DNA of 64,000 bases from NCBI GenBank assembly GCA_020722065.1, contig DYLK01000008.1, positions 22,814-86,813 on the forward strand. The letters are read 5' to 3'. Both the position numbers and the translations under genes were made by a program. The stretch is from Melioribacter roseus. Its GTDB lineage: Bacteria; Bacteroidota; Ignavibacteria; Ignavibacteriales; Melioribacteraceae. Of the stretch, positions 46,473 to 55,656 are shown piece by piece; position 1 is the stretch's first letter; the number at the start of each line of letters is the position of its first letter. The notes under the pieces were generated by a model, which was not told the DNA's origin, searched no databases, and worked only from the letters and a program-made list of their open reading frames with translations.

Positions 46473-49400
46473 ATGGAAAATCTATTGAATACTATAAATA
46501 AAAATAAAGTAACAAAGAAAAACTGGGGAATTTTTAAGAAAATATTATATTCTTTCCTCTTCTTTTCAATTTTGCCATTAATAACATTTGCTTTAATTAC
46601 TGCTTTTCTTTTCAAAGACAGCAACGAGCAGATATTAAACGATACACGTATTTTAATTGATAAAAACATAGAAAAGAATTTGATGATTCAGGCAAAACAG
46701 ATTAGCAGAAAAGTTGAACATTTTTTACGAAACCGCGAATTTGATTTACTTGAATTATCAAATAGTGAATTAACTGAATCGTTTTTATTAAGTTATTCTC
46801 AAAGTAAAACAGCACAAATTTGGAATAAAACTATTAACCCAGAAGATACTATTGGTGTTTGGAGATTTATTCCACTTTATAAAGAAATTGAATATGTTGA
46901 TAATAATGGAAATCAAATTATTAAAATAGTTGATGGCAAAGTTATTCCAAATTGGCAAAAGCGAAACATTAGTAACCCAATAAATACCACATATTTTTCT
47001 GAGAACTACTTTGAACTTTCAAAAAACCTCAAACAAAAAGAAATTTATGTTTCGCATTTAACAGGATTTTTTGTTTCCAGAGAAGAGTTTAACAACGATC
47101 CCAGAATAAAATATAACGGTATAATACGGTTTACTACTCCAGTTTTTAAAAACGGAATTAAAATTGGATTACTTTCACTTGGATTAAATCATGAACATTT
47201 AATGGAATTTACTCAACATGTTGTTCCAAATAGTCCCGAAGAAAAGCTGTTTTCAGATTATAATTCAGGAAATTATGCTTTTCTTTTTGATGACGAAGGA
47301 TGGATTATCACACATCCAAAAATTTGGGATATTCGTGGAGTTGATGGAACAGGAAAACTTGTTCCTGCCTATAATTCAAAAACTTCTCAAGAAGATATTA
47401 AAAAAGGGCGAATTCCTTTTAATCTAGATTCATCTGCCTTTATTCATCCAAATTACCCAATTGTGTACCAAAATGTATTAAATAAAAAATCTGGCAGAGT
47501 TATAACTAAAAATGTTGGTGGAATTCAAAAAATAATGGTTTACTCTCCAATATTTTACGACAAAGGTGAATATAAAAAACATGGAATTTTTGGTGGAATA
47601 ACTGTAGGAATTGAAAATCATAAATTTTTGGCTAAATCGTCCGAAATTAAAGATTTAATAAGTGAAACTTTTACACAATATTTTGACAATATTTTATATG
47701 TAATTCTGGGTTCTATTTTCTTCTCATTTATAGTTTCATATTTCTTTTCAAGAAATTTTACTAACCCAATAATAACACTAACCAAATTTTCAAGCGATTT
47801 GGCTGACGGAAAATTAAATCAAAGAATTAACTTTAACCGAAACGATGAACTTGGTTCGCTTGCAAATTCTTTTAATAAAATGGCAAATGAACTTGAAAAA
47901 GGGCGTAACGAGTTATTAAACTCAAATATGGAATTGGCTCAATCAAGAACTGATATCGAAAACTATGCGTTAAATTTGGAATATCAACTAAATGTTTTAA
48001 AAAGTATTCAATCAATTAGCAACACAATAGGATTAAATTATCATTTAGATACTGTCTTAAAAACTATCTTAAATACATCAGTTAATAACATGCAATTTGA
48101 TAGAGCAATACTTTATTTAGTTGATGAAAACAAAGAATTTCTTGAATTTAAAGAAATGTGTGGATTTAATGATGATGACCTCTTTTCCTTAAAAAATAAT
48201 AAATTTAATTTAGACAATAAAAATTTTATTGAAACAACTGTTTTCCAAAATAGAAAAATTCTATTTGTTAATGATTTTGAAAATTTTAAAAAGGAACATA
48301 ATAACCCCAATTTAATTTCATCATTCGGAAATAGTAATACATTTGTTTTTATTCCATTATTTGTCCAAGAGAAAATAATTGGAATTTTGGGTGCCGACAA
48401 AATTTTAAAAAAAGAAAATATTTTAGATAATGAAATAAATTCATTACAAATTTTGGCAAACCAAGCTTCGCGTGTTATTGAAAATTCTAAACTTTATTCC
48501 GAAATAATATCGCAAAGAAATTTTGTGAACGATATTATTTCAAATATGATAAATGGTGTTATTTCAACCAATGGGAATGGAATTATTACTTCAATAAATA
48601 TTGCCGCTCGCAATATTTTAGAACTTCCAACGGATGAAGAATTAATTGGTAAAAATATTTGGGAACTTTTATCGCAAAAAGAAGATTTTAGAAAAGAAAT
48701 TTTTCAAAGCTTAAACTCAACTGGTCAATATAAAGGATATGAGGTTGAACTAAATCTTAAAGAAAAAAAGAAATACTTAAATGTAAATGCTTCGCGTGTT
48801 TATAGAAATAATGTGCATACAAGCTCAATTATAATTGTGGAAGATGTAACCGATAAAAAGATTTTGGACGAAGAATTTAAAAAAATTGATAGACTTGCTT
48901 CACTTGGCAGATTTGCAGCAGGAATTGCTCACGAAATCAGAAATCCACTTACAGGATTATCTCTATTTTTAGATAATTTGCACGACCAAATCTCATTAAT
49001 TGATCCTTCAAATTCTTCATTAATTTCAAGTGCTTTAAACGAAATTGAACGTTTAGATAATTTGGTAAATGAAATTTTAGATTATTCTTATCCAAATAAA
49101 AACAAATTGCAAAATGCCAACATTAACAACATTATTAATAGTATTTTGTTGTTACTTAACCAACAAATTAAAAAATCTAATATTGAAGTTGAAAAACATT
49201 TTGAAGAATCAATTATTGAAGTTTCCATCGATTCCGAAAAAATTAAACAAGCATTGCTTAATATTATACTTAATTCAATTCAATTTATGCCAAACGGCGG
49301 AAAATTAACTATAGAGACAAAGTTTTTTATAAATAGAAATGGGAAAGACTATGTTTCTATAAAAATAACAGATACTGGAAAAGGATTCAAAGAAAATGAA

Positions 49401-49571
49401 ATTCAAAATATATTCGATCCATTTTATTCGGGAAGAAAAGAAGGTACTGGATTGGGTCTTGCAATTACTCATTCAATAATAACCGAACATAATGGAACAA
49501 TAATAGCAAAAAACGGCAAAAAACAAGGTGCCGAATTTAAAATAATCATCCCAAGCAATAGAGAAATATGA
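46473..49571 (+). CDS. Membrane-bound sensor histidine kinase (Cache-HAMP-GAF-PAS)
   Basis: 1032 residues. A first membrane helix (about 24-47), a large extracytoplasmic sensor region of double-Cache type (about 48-404, with YAFLFDDEGWIITHPKIWDI and KIMVYSPIFYDKGEY), a second helix (about 405-426), HAMP (427-480), coiled linker, GAF (about 510-672), PAS (about 683-795), then the phosphoacceptor His820 in FAAGIAHEIRNPLTGLSLF and an ATPase domain with DTGKGFKENE and GTGLGLAIT. Cache domains bind small organic ligands in the periplasm, so it could sense the substrate of the TRAP system downstream. Its stop overlaps the regulator start by 4 bp. Confidence 0.93.
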   Translation: MENLLNTINKNKVTKKNWGIFKKILYSFLFFSILPLITFALITAFLFKDSNEQILNDTRILIDKNIEKNLMIQAKQISRKVEHFLRNREFDLLELSNSELTESFLLSYSQSKTAQIWNKTINPEDTIGVWRFIPLYKEIEYVDNNGNQIIKIVDGKVIPNWQKRNISNPINTTYFSENYFELSKNLKQKEIYVSHLTGFFVSREEFNNDPRIKYNGIIRFTTPVFKNGIKIGLLSLGLNHEHLMEFTQHVVPNSPEEKLFSDYNSGNYAFLFDDEGWIITHPKIWDIRGVDGTGKLVPAYNSKTSQEDIKKGRIPFNLDSSAFIHPNYPIVYQNVLNKKSGRVITKNVGGIQKIMVYSPIFYDKGEYKKHGIFGGITVGIENHKFLAKSSEIKDLISETFTQYFDNILYVILGSIFFSFIVSYFFSRNFTNPIITLTKFSSDLADGKLNQRINFNRNDELGSLANSFNKMANELEKGRNELLNSNMELAQSRTDIENYALNLEYQLNVLKSIQSISNTIGLNYHLDTVLKTILNTSVNNMQFDRAILYLVDENKEFLEFKEMCGFNDDDLFSLKNNKFNLDNKNFIETTVFQNRKILFVNDFENFKKEHNNPNLISSFGNSNTFVFIPLFVQEKIIGILGADKILKKENILDNEINSLQILANQASRVIENSKLYSEIISQRNFVNDIISNMINGVISTNGNGIITSINIAARNILELPTDEELIGKNIWELLSQKEDFRKEIFQSLNSTGQYKGYEVELNLKEKKKYLNVNASRVYRNNVHTSSIIIVEDVTDKKILDEEFKKIDRLASLGRFAAGIAHEIRNPLTGLSLFLDNLHDQISLIDPSNSSLISSALNEIERLDNLVNEILDYSYPNKNKLQNANINNIINSILLLLNQQIKKSNIEVEKHFEESIIEVSIDSEKIKQALLNIILNSIQFMPNGGKLTIETKFFINRNGKDYVSIKITDTGKGFKENEIQNIFDPFYSGRKEGTGLGLAITHSIITEHNGTIIAKNGKKQGAEFKIIIPSNREI

Positions 49572-50950
49572 CATCCAAAAGAATTTTAGTTATTGACGAT
49601 GAAGAATTTATAAGAGTTAATCTTAAAGACATTTTTACATCGGGAAAATACACCGTTGATGTTGCAAACCTTGGTAAAATTGGATTGGAATCAATTAAGT
49701 CTAATCATTACGATTTAGTCTTTTTAGATATTAATTTACCAGATATGAACGGAATTGAAGTATTAAAGGAAATTAAAATTATCGAGCCAGACTTATTTGT
49801 AATTATTATAACTGGATTTGCTTCTGTTGAATCGGCTGTTAATGCAATTAAACTTGGTGCATACGATTACATAAAAAAGCCCTTTAAAGCAGATGCAATT
49901 AAACTAATTACTAAACTTGCTCTCGAAACACAAAATTTAAAGAAAAAAGTAATTGAGCTCGAAAAGAAGCAAAAAGAGCGTTCCGATATAAGTTCTATTA
50001 TAGGGTTTAGTGATGATATTGTAAAGCTAAAAAGCTATATTGAACAAATTGCAAAATACGATTCCGAAACTGTACTTATAACAGGCGAAAGTGGTTCGGG
50101 AAAAGAACTTGTTGCTTCTGCCATTCATAATTTAAGCCCAAGAAGTGAAAAATCGTTTGTTGAAATAAATTGTGCCACAATACCCGAAAATTTGCTCGAA
50201 AGTGAATTGTTTGGGCACGAAAAAGGTGCTTTTACAAATGCAATTAATAAAAAAATAGGACTTTTCGAAATAGCAGACGGTGGTACTCTATTCTTGGATG
50301 AAATTGGAGAAATGAGTCTTTCACTTCAAGCTAAACTTTTAAGAGTGTTAGAAAATAAAAAAATTAGACGACTTGGTAGCACAAAAGATATCGAAATAGA
50401 TGTTAGAATCATTGCAGCTACAAATAAGGACTTAAAAATTGCAATTGAAAATTCATTATTTAGGAATGATTTATATTATAGGCTAAATGTATTAAGAATA
50501 AATATTCCTCCTTTACGAAGCAGAGGGAACGATATTATTTTATTAGCAGAATACTTTATGAATATATTTAAGAAAAAGTTTTCAAAATCAGTACAAGGTT
50601 TTAGTGATGAAGCTAAATCTGTTTTGCTAAATTATAATTGGCCTGGGAATGTTAGAGAATTACGAAACGTAATTGAAAGAACTTGTATTTTGCATAATGA
50701 ACAAATAATTGATGTTGAACATATTGCTGCTGATTTTATTGGTTCAACACGTCCTTTAAGTTTAAAAATTTGTGATGATGATTTTGACCTTACTCAAGCA
50801 AGCTATGAGGATATTGTATGTAATATTGAACATAAAATAATTTCAAAAGCCATTTCTATTTCCGATGGGAACATTTCTCAAGCAGCAAAATTATTAAAAA
50901 TTCCTCGCGAAACACTTCGTTACAAATTATCTAAATTGAACATTTCATAA
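49568..50950 (+). CDS. NtrC-family sigma-54-dependent response regulator
   Basis: 460 residues: receiver (Asp10/Asp11, phospho-acceptor Asp54 in VFLDINLPDMNG), AAA+ domain with Walker A GESGSGKE (173-180), the sigma-54 loop GAFTNA (220-225) and Walker B GGTLFLDEIGEM (238-249), NWPGNVRELRNVIERT, and a Fis-type helix-turn-helix (ISQAAKLLKIPRETLRYKLS). The loop is normally GAFTGA; Asn replaces the second Gly, a variant known in some active family members. It is coupled to the kinase by a 4-bp overlap and likely acts on the porin/TRAP promoter described below. Confidence 0.95.
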   Translation: MTSKRILVIDDEEFIRVNLKDIFTSGKYTVDVANLGKIGLESIKSNHYDLVFLDINLPDMNGIEVLKEIKIIEPDLFVIIITGFASVESAVNAIKLGAYDYIKKPFKADAIKLITKLALETQNLKKKVIELEKKQKERSDISSIIGFSDDIVKLKSYIEQIAKYDSETVLITGESGSGKELVASAIHNLSPRSEKSFVEINCATIPENLLESELFGHEKGAFTNAINKKIGLFEIADGGTLFLDEIGEMSLSLQAKLLRVLENKKIRRLGSTKDIEIDVRIIAATNKDLKIAIENSLFRNDLYYRLNVLRINIPPLRSRGNDIILLAEYFMNIFKKKFSKSVQGFSDEAKSVLLNYNWPGNVRELRNVIERTCILHNEQIIDVEHIAADFIGSTRPLSLKICDDDFDLTQASYEDIVCNIEHKIISKAISISDGNISQAAKLLKIPRETLRYKLSKLNIS

Positions 50951-50969
50951 TTCAAATCTCTCTTTAAAT

Positions 50970-51005
50970 TGGTGAAAAATGACCAATATCGGTCATTTTT
51001 CACCA
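50970..51005. promoter_or_regulatory. Perfect 15+15 bp inverted repeat, candidate activator-binding site
   Basis: TGGTGAAAAATGACC (50970-50984), spacer AATATC, GGTCATTTTTCACCA (50991-51005). It could be the terminator of the two-component operon, but no T-run follows on the plus strand (CTAACTTC). Its centre is about 100 bp upstream of the candidate sigma-54 -12 element, where NtrC-type activators normally bind. Confidence 0.6.
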
Positions 51006-51076
51006 CTAACTTCAAATTAAAATATAATTTTATCTCCATTTAATTACATAAACTAATTTTTAATCATAATTTTATT

Positions 51077-51092
51077 TGGCATTTCATTTGAG
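51077..51092 (+). promoter_or_regulatory. Candidate sigma-54 promoter of the porin/TRAP genes
   Basis: TGGCATTTCATTTGAG compares with TGGCAC-N5-TTGCA: the -24 GG and the -12 G are 10 bases apart as required, but the final C of GC is A. No good TAnnTTTG box occurs between the regulator gene and the porin. The start of transcription would be near 51102, 39 bp before the ATG. Confidence 0.5.
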
Positions 51093-51140
51093 TATAAAAA
51101 AGCCGAAACTAAACTAATAATTAAACAAAAGGAGTAAAAA

Positions 51141-52271
51141 ATGAAAAAAACATTTTCAACCATTTTGGTTTTAATGTTGCTTGTTTTTGGAAGTGACTTA
51201 TTCGCTCAATTAAAAATTTCTGGAGACGCACGTTTCCGCCCACGCTTAAATATTGACGATAAAACAGAAGCTGGTGGTACTGTTTCAAACGATGTTTATT
51301 ATATGTACAGAGTTCGTTTGAATCTTAATTGGAATCTTGGTGATGGTTATTTCTTGCAATCAAGATTAGGACACAATGGAATTGCTGGTTATGGTGTTTT
51401 CGGTAAAGGATTAAGCCCAGATCTTTTAGGAACTTACGACAAAGATTTTGCTGAATCATCAAGAAGAATGAGTGTTGACGTAATGCTTCTTAATGGAGGA
51501 TTTGCAGGTGATAATTATGGTTATAAATTGGGTTTATTTGAAGCTGGTTCTTACAATAATCCAATTTTTGATGTTCATTATTATGCTAAATCTCTAATTG
51601 ATATTCCTTTTTTCATCTTTAATAATGATGGATTAATGGGTGCAAGTGCATATTATAAAGCTGGAGCTGGCAAACTTACTCTTGGTGCATTTTATGACAA
51701 TGCTTTCGGTAAATCAGTAGAAGACGCCGATGGGAATGAAGTTTCCAATCAAAATGACCAATATACTTTTTACGCTGATTATAATGTAAAATTAGCCGAT
51801 TGGTCTTTTCAACCAATGGCAATGATGACTGTTGCGGATTCTGCTGCTGCTCCAATGACTTTTGGTGCTAATATTACTTCTCCAAAATTAGTTGGCGATT
51901 TAGCTCTTGGTTTATCTGCAATTTATTCAAGCAACTCGGTTAAACAAGCTGAAACTACTTACATTGACTATGGTAATGTTGGTAATGAATATACCGCTTG
52001 GAAAGTTAGAACAAAAGTTGCTGGTAAACTTGGTGTTGGAAGTTTATATGCTTACGTTGAATTGGCAAATAGAAAAGATACTTTTGATGATGCTACAACC
52101 CAAAATAATGATTTCTTATTCTGGTGGTTAGGTTATACAGTTACCGTTTATAAAGGCGAAGCTGGCTCATTTAGCGTTACTCCAACTTGGAGACATATTT
52201 CTACTGATGTTGATGATGTTCACACGCAATCACGTGAAAAAATTGAAGTTAACTTCGATTTCAAATTTTAA
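51141..52271 (+). CDS. Porin-like outer-membrane protein
   Basis: 376 residues. A signal peptide (about 1-22, MLLVFGSDLFAQ) is followed by a beta-barrel pattern with many YxxR/Y strands, for example YYMYRVRLNLNWNLGDGYFL and KLGVGSLYAYVELANR, ending in KIEVNFDFKF with a C-terminal Phe. It begins with LKISGDARFRPRL, as in several alginate-porin-like or short-barrel porins. It has an AAAGGAG site. Its position ahead of uspA and TRAP genes suggests it admits their substrate across the outer membrane. Confidence 0.8.
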   Translation: MKKTFSTILVLMLLVFGSDLFAQLKISGDARFRPRLNIDDKTEAGGTVSNDVYYMYRVRLNLNWNLGDGYFLQSRLGHNGIAGYGVFGKGLSPDLLGTYDKDFAESSRRMSVDVMLLNGGFAGDNYGYKLGLFEAGSYNNPIFDVHYYAKSLIDIPFFIFNNDGLMGASAYYKAGAGKLTLGAFYDNAFGKSVEDADGNEVSNQNDQYTFYADYNVKLADWSFQPMAMMTVADSAAAPMTFGANITSPKLVGDLALGLSAIYSSNSVKQAETTYIDYGNVGNEYTAWKVRTKVAGKLGVGSLYAYVELANRKDTFDDATTQNNDFLFWWLGYTVTVYKGEAGSFSVTPTWRHISTDVDDVHTQSREKIEVNFDFKF

Positions 52272-52293
52272 TTCTATATCGAGAGAGAGATAA

Positions 52294-52767
52294 ATGTTTA
52301 ATCCAAAAAAAATATTAGTTCCAACAGATTTTTCTGAATGTGGTGGAAGTTGTTCGATGATGGCGGTTCAAAAAGCCGTCTCTCTCTCGAAACAATTTGG
52401 TTCAGAAATTATTTTTCTTCATGTAATTTCTGAAGATCCTTACAGAAAGCCTCTGTTCTTTCTTAATGATGAAAAGATTACAGAAATTCTTAACAAGATG
52501 AAAGAATCTTCTTTTTTACAATTAGAACAAATCGTTGATAATTATGCTTCCGATATTAAAGATAGATGCAAAGTTGTTATACGAAATGGTAAACCAGCAA
52601 ACGAAATTTTAGAAGAAGCAGATGAATCAGATGTTGATTTAATTGTAATTGCTACTCGCGGGTTAGGGAATATTCATACTACATTATTTGGAAGTACAAC
52701 AGATAATGTAATAAGACATGCTAAATGTTCCGTATTAGTATCACGTAAAACAAATAATAAAAATTAA
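52294..52767 (+). CDS. Universal stress protein (UspA family)
   Basis: 157 residues: ILVPTDFSECGGSCSMMA at the N-terminus and VDLIVIATRGLGNIHTTLFG ending in the nucleotide-binding GxxG-x9-GST pattern, so ATP binding is likely. UspA-like proteins are often encoded with TRAP transporters (TeaD of the ectoine system regulates uptake), and the same role is a reasonable inference. It is 22 bp behind the porin and has a purine-rich GAGAGAGA ribosome-binding site. Confidence 0.9.
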   Translation: MFNPKKILVPTDFSECGGSCSMMAVQKAVSLSKQFGSEIIFLHVISEDPYRKPLFFLNDEKITEILNKMKESSFLQLEQIVDNYASDIKDRCKVVIRNGKPANEILEEADESDVDLIVIATRGLGNIHTTLFGSTTDNVIRHAKCSVLVSRKTNNKN

Positions 52768-52785
52768 CTAACAAAGGAAATGAAA

Positions 52786-53736
52786 ATGAAAAAAATTAAA
52801 AACATAGTTGTTGTTTTTGCTTTAGCAGCACTAATTATTCCAATGGATTTATTCTCTCAAGTTTATAAATTTTCTGGCGGTCCATCTGGCGGTACTTTTC
52901 AATATTATGCTAGTGCAATTTCCACAATTGCTAATAAGAGTAATATAAAAGTTTTAGCTGCATCTTCTGGTGGTTCAATAGAAAATATTAGAACTTGCAA
53001 TACTGGTAAATCAAGTTTTGGTGTGGCTTATTCTGGAAATGTTTATGACGCCTTAAATGGTAAGTTAAACCAAGATAATAACAAATATAAAGATGTTCGG
53101 GCACTCGGTTTCTTTTTTGGAGCACCTGGACAATTAATTGTAAAAAAAGGTTCTGGCATTAAATCGTTAAAAGATTTAGCTGGCAAAAGAGTAGGAATTG
53201 GTAATGCTGGTTCTGGTGCTGCCGCTAATGCTGAATTAATGTTCAAAAAAATAGGTATTTGGGATAAAATAAAAGTTGAACACTTAGGATATAGAGCAGC
53301 CGCTGACGCTTTCAAAAATAACCAATTAGATGCTTTTTGGGTATTTGCTGGTTTCCCCAATGCTGCTGTTCTTGAAGTTGCTTTGCAACAAGAAATTCAA
53401 ATACTTGATATTTGGGATGAATTAGAAAAAGCTGGCTTCTTTAAGGAAAACCCTTATTTCTCAAAAGTTGTAATTCCTGCTAAAACTTATAACGGTCAAG
53501 ATAAACCAGTAAATTCATTTCAAGATGCTGCTCTTTGGATTGCAAATAAAGACGTTCCAAATGATGTAGTTTATAAATTGTTGAAAACTATTTATAGCAA
53601 AGAAGGTTTAGCAGCTATGGTTGAAGTTCATAAATCTGCAAAAGAAATGTCTATAGCTGGGGGACTTGATGGAATTGTAACTCCATTACATCCAGGCGCT
53701 GCTAAATTTTGGAAAGAAAAGGGCGTGTTAAAATAA
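52786..53736 (+). CDS. TAXI-family TRAP transporter substrate-binding protein
   Basis: About 316 residues: signal peptide (about 1-25, ALIIPMDLFSQ), then FSGGPSGGTFQYYASAIS, AASSGGSIENIRTCNTGKSS and AGKRVGIGNAGSGAAANAE, which identify the TAXI type (periplasmic ligand capture; glutamate/glutamine and other carboxylates are known ligands). An ATG also occurs at 52780, but it lies 1 bp after the AAAGGA site, so 52786 is preferred. The ligand cannot be read from sequence. A terminator follows before the permease gene. Confidence 0.92.
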   Translation: MKKIKNIVVVFALAALIIPMDLFSQVYKFSGGPSGGTFQYYASAISTIANKSNIKVLAASSGGSIENIRTCNTGKSSFGVAYSGNVYDALNGKLNQDNNKYKDVRALGFFFGAPGQLIVKKGSGIKSLKDLAGKRVGIGNAGSGAAANAELMFKKIGIWDKIKVEHLGYRAAADAFKNNQLDAFWVFAGFPNAAVLEVALQQEIQILDIWDELEKAGFFKENPYFSKVVIPAKTYNGQDKPVNSFQDAALWIANKDVPNDVVYKLLKTIYSKEGLAAMVEVHKSAKEMSIAGGLDGIVTPLHPGAAKFWKEKGVLK

Positions 53737-53754
53737 TTTAAATCATTCTATTTT

Positions 53755-53780
53755 AGCCTAACATAGCGTTAGGCTTTTTT
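53755..53780 (+). terminator. Intrinsic terminator between TRAP binding protein and permease
   Basis: AGCCTAAC (53755-53762), loop ATAGC, GTTAGGCT (53768-53775) and six T. It lies inside what otherwise looks like one operon, so it probably lowers permease expression relative to the binding protein. Confidence 0.88.
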
Positions 53781-53796
53781 ATCAAAAGAGAAAACT

Positions 53797-55527
53797 ATGT
53801 ACGAAAATCTTAATAAATATGAAAAGGTGGTTTTTAGTGCCCTTTCTGTATTTTTAGTTATATTTTATGTCGTTTCTGCTGTCTGGGTTCCAGCACCTAC
53901 TGAATATCATAGAGGTATTTTAGTATTAGTTACTTACATTTTAGTATTTCTACTATATAAATCTTCAAACCCTGTTTTTCGAGTTTTAGATTATTTGTTA
54001 ATGTTTGCAGCAGCAGGTTCTGTTATTTATTGGATTTATAACTACGAAGCATTAAACTATAGAGCCGGAATGGAAACTGAACTTGACCAATATGTTGCAG
54101 TTGTTGGTGTTTTAATAGGAATTGAAATTGCAAGAAGAGCTGTGGGTTTTGTCTTTGTTCTTATTGGTGCAGTAATGCTATTATACGGAGTTTATGGTGA
54201 ATATGCTCCTGAAATATTTATGCATCCAGGCGATACATTCCTTGGTGTTTGCACAACAATTTTTTTCCGTGAAGATGGCGTTTTTGGAATTATGGCTAAC
54301 GTGCTTGCTACTTATGTTTTATTGTTTGTTCTTTTTGGTTCATTTTTAGAGCAATCAGGTGCCCAAAGATTTTTTATAGATTGGCCAATGGCTGCAGTTG
54401 GTCATAAAACTGGTGGACCTGCAAAAGTTGCTGTTATTGCTAGTGCATTATTTGGTTCAATTTCTGGAAGTGCTGTTGCAAATACAGTTTCAACTGGAAC
54501 TTTCACTATTCCATTAATGAAAAAAGCCGGCTTTAAACCTCAAGTTGCTGGAGCCATTGAACCCGCCGCTTCATTGGGTGGTATGTTTATGCCTCCAGTT
54601 ATGGGTGCTGGTGGATTTATTATGGCTGAACTTACAGATACTCCATATTCGCATATTATGCTCGTTGCTCTATTCCCTGCAATTATGTACTTTTTTAGCG
54701 TATTTGTTATGGTTCACTACGAAGCTAAAACGCATAAAATAATAGGCATTAAAAGTGAAACCTCGGCAATGGAAGTATTTAAAAGAGAATGGTACTATGC
54801 GATTCCTCTTATAGTAATAACAATTTTAATGCTTGTGGGATATTCGGCAGGATTTTCTGCTGTAGTTGGTATTTTAAGTACTATCGGTGTTAGTTGGGTA
54901 AATAAAGACACAAGAATTGATTTTAAAGGTTTTATTGAAGCATCTCGCAAAGGAACAGAAAGTAGTTTGAAAATTGGTGCAACTGTTGGTATAATTGGAA
55001 TTATTATTTCTATGTTAACCTTTTCTGGTTTAATTTTAACTTTTGCCGATATTGTAATTGAATTAGCTGGTGGAAGTTTAGCGTTGACAATTCTTTTTAT
55101 CGCACTTGCTTCATTAGTTCTTGGAATGGGTGTTCCTGTTACTGCCGCTTATTTAATTACTGCAGTAGTTGCTGTGCCTGCATTAACACATCTTGGAGTT
55201 AATCCTATTGCAGCACATATGATTGTTTATTGGTTAAGTCAAGATTCAAATATTTCACCCCCAGTTTGTATTGCTGCTTTTGCCGGTGCAACAATTGCAA
55301 ACGCACCTATGTGGCCAACTGCATTTAATGCATTTAAATTTGCTAAATTCTTATATGTTGGACCATTCTTGTTTGCTTATATACCTGCATTCAGTTTGAA
55401 TGCAACTTTACCAGAAATTATTATGTGGTTTGCAATAATTACTGTAGGTAATTATTTGATATCCTACATTTTAAGTTTTGCTTGGGTTTATAATTTAAAG
55501 GAAAAATATTTCCCAGCAAAAGCATAG
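53797..55527 (+). CDS. TRAP transporter fused permease (4TM/12TM, DctQM-like)
   Basis: 576 residues with hydrophobic segments throughout: an N-terminal small-subunit part (about 1-130) fused to the large subunit. SALFGSISGSAVANTVSTG, FTIPLMKKAGFKPQVAGAIE and PAASLGGMFMPPVMGAGGF, and later VLGMGVPVTAAYLI, are signatures of the large permease. It imports the ligand of the TAXI protein using an ion gradient. Fused permeases are the normal partner of TAXI proteins. It begins 17 bp after the terminator T-run and ends the transport cluster. Confidence 0.95.
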   Translation: MYENLNKYEKVVFSALSVFLVIFYVVSAVWVPAPTEYHRGILVLVTYILVFLLYKSSNPVFRVLDYLLMFAAAGSVIYWIYNYEALNYRAGMETELDQYVAVVGVLIGIEIARRAVGFVFVLIGAVMLLYGVYGEYAPEIFMHPGDTFLGVCTTIFFREDGVFGIMANVLATYVLLFVLFGSFLEQSGAQRFFIDWPMAAVGHKTGGPAKVAVIASALFGSISGSAVANTVSTGTFTIPLMKKAGFKPQVAGAIEPAASLGGMFMPPVMGAGGFIMAELTDTPYSHIMLVALFPAIMYFFSVFVMVHYEAKTHKIIGIKSETSAMEVFKREWYYAIPLIVITILMLVGYSAGFSAVVGILSTIGVSWVNKDTRIDFKGFIEASRKGTESSLKIGATVGIIGIIISMLTFSGLILTFADIVIELAGGSLALTILFIALASLVLGMGVPVTAAYLITAVVAVPALTHLGVNPIAAHMIVYWLSQDSNISPPVCIAAFAGATIANAPMWPTAFNAFKFAKFLYVGPFLFAYIPAFSLNATLPEIIMWFAIITVGNYLISYILSFAWVYNLKEKYFPAKA

Positions 55528-55544
55528 AGAATATATTTTAACAA

Positions 55545-55574
55545 AAACCCACAATATCGATTGTGGGTTTTTTT
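55545..55574 (+). terminator. Intrinsic terminator after the TRAP permease
   Basis: AAACCCACAAT (55545-55555), loop ATCG, ATTGTGGGTTT (55560-55570), then a T-run. It closes the transport operon. Confidence 0.92.
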
Positions 55575-55656
55575 ATCTCTTTTAATAAATTTTTAACTTT
55601 ACAACAACATAATTATACAAGGTTTCATCAACAACCTTGTGAAACTTGACAATACT

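Noticed and set aside
55619..55654. CAAGGTTTCA and TGAAACTTG as a hairpin downstream of the TRAP operon
   Set aside because: The arms are imperfect, the loop is long and no T-run follows; a much better terminator lies at 55545-55574.
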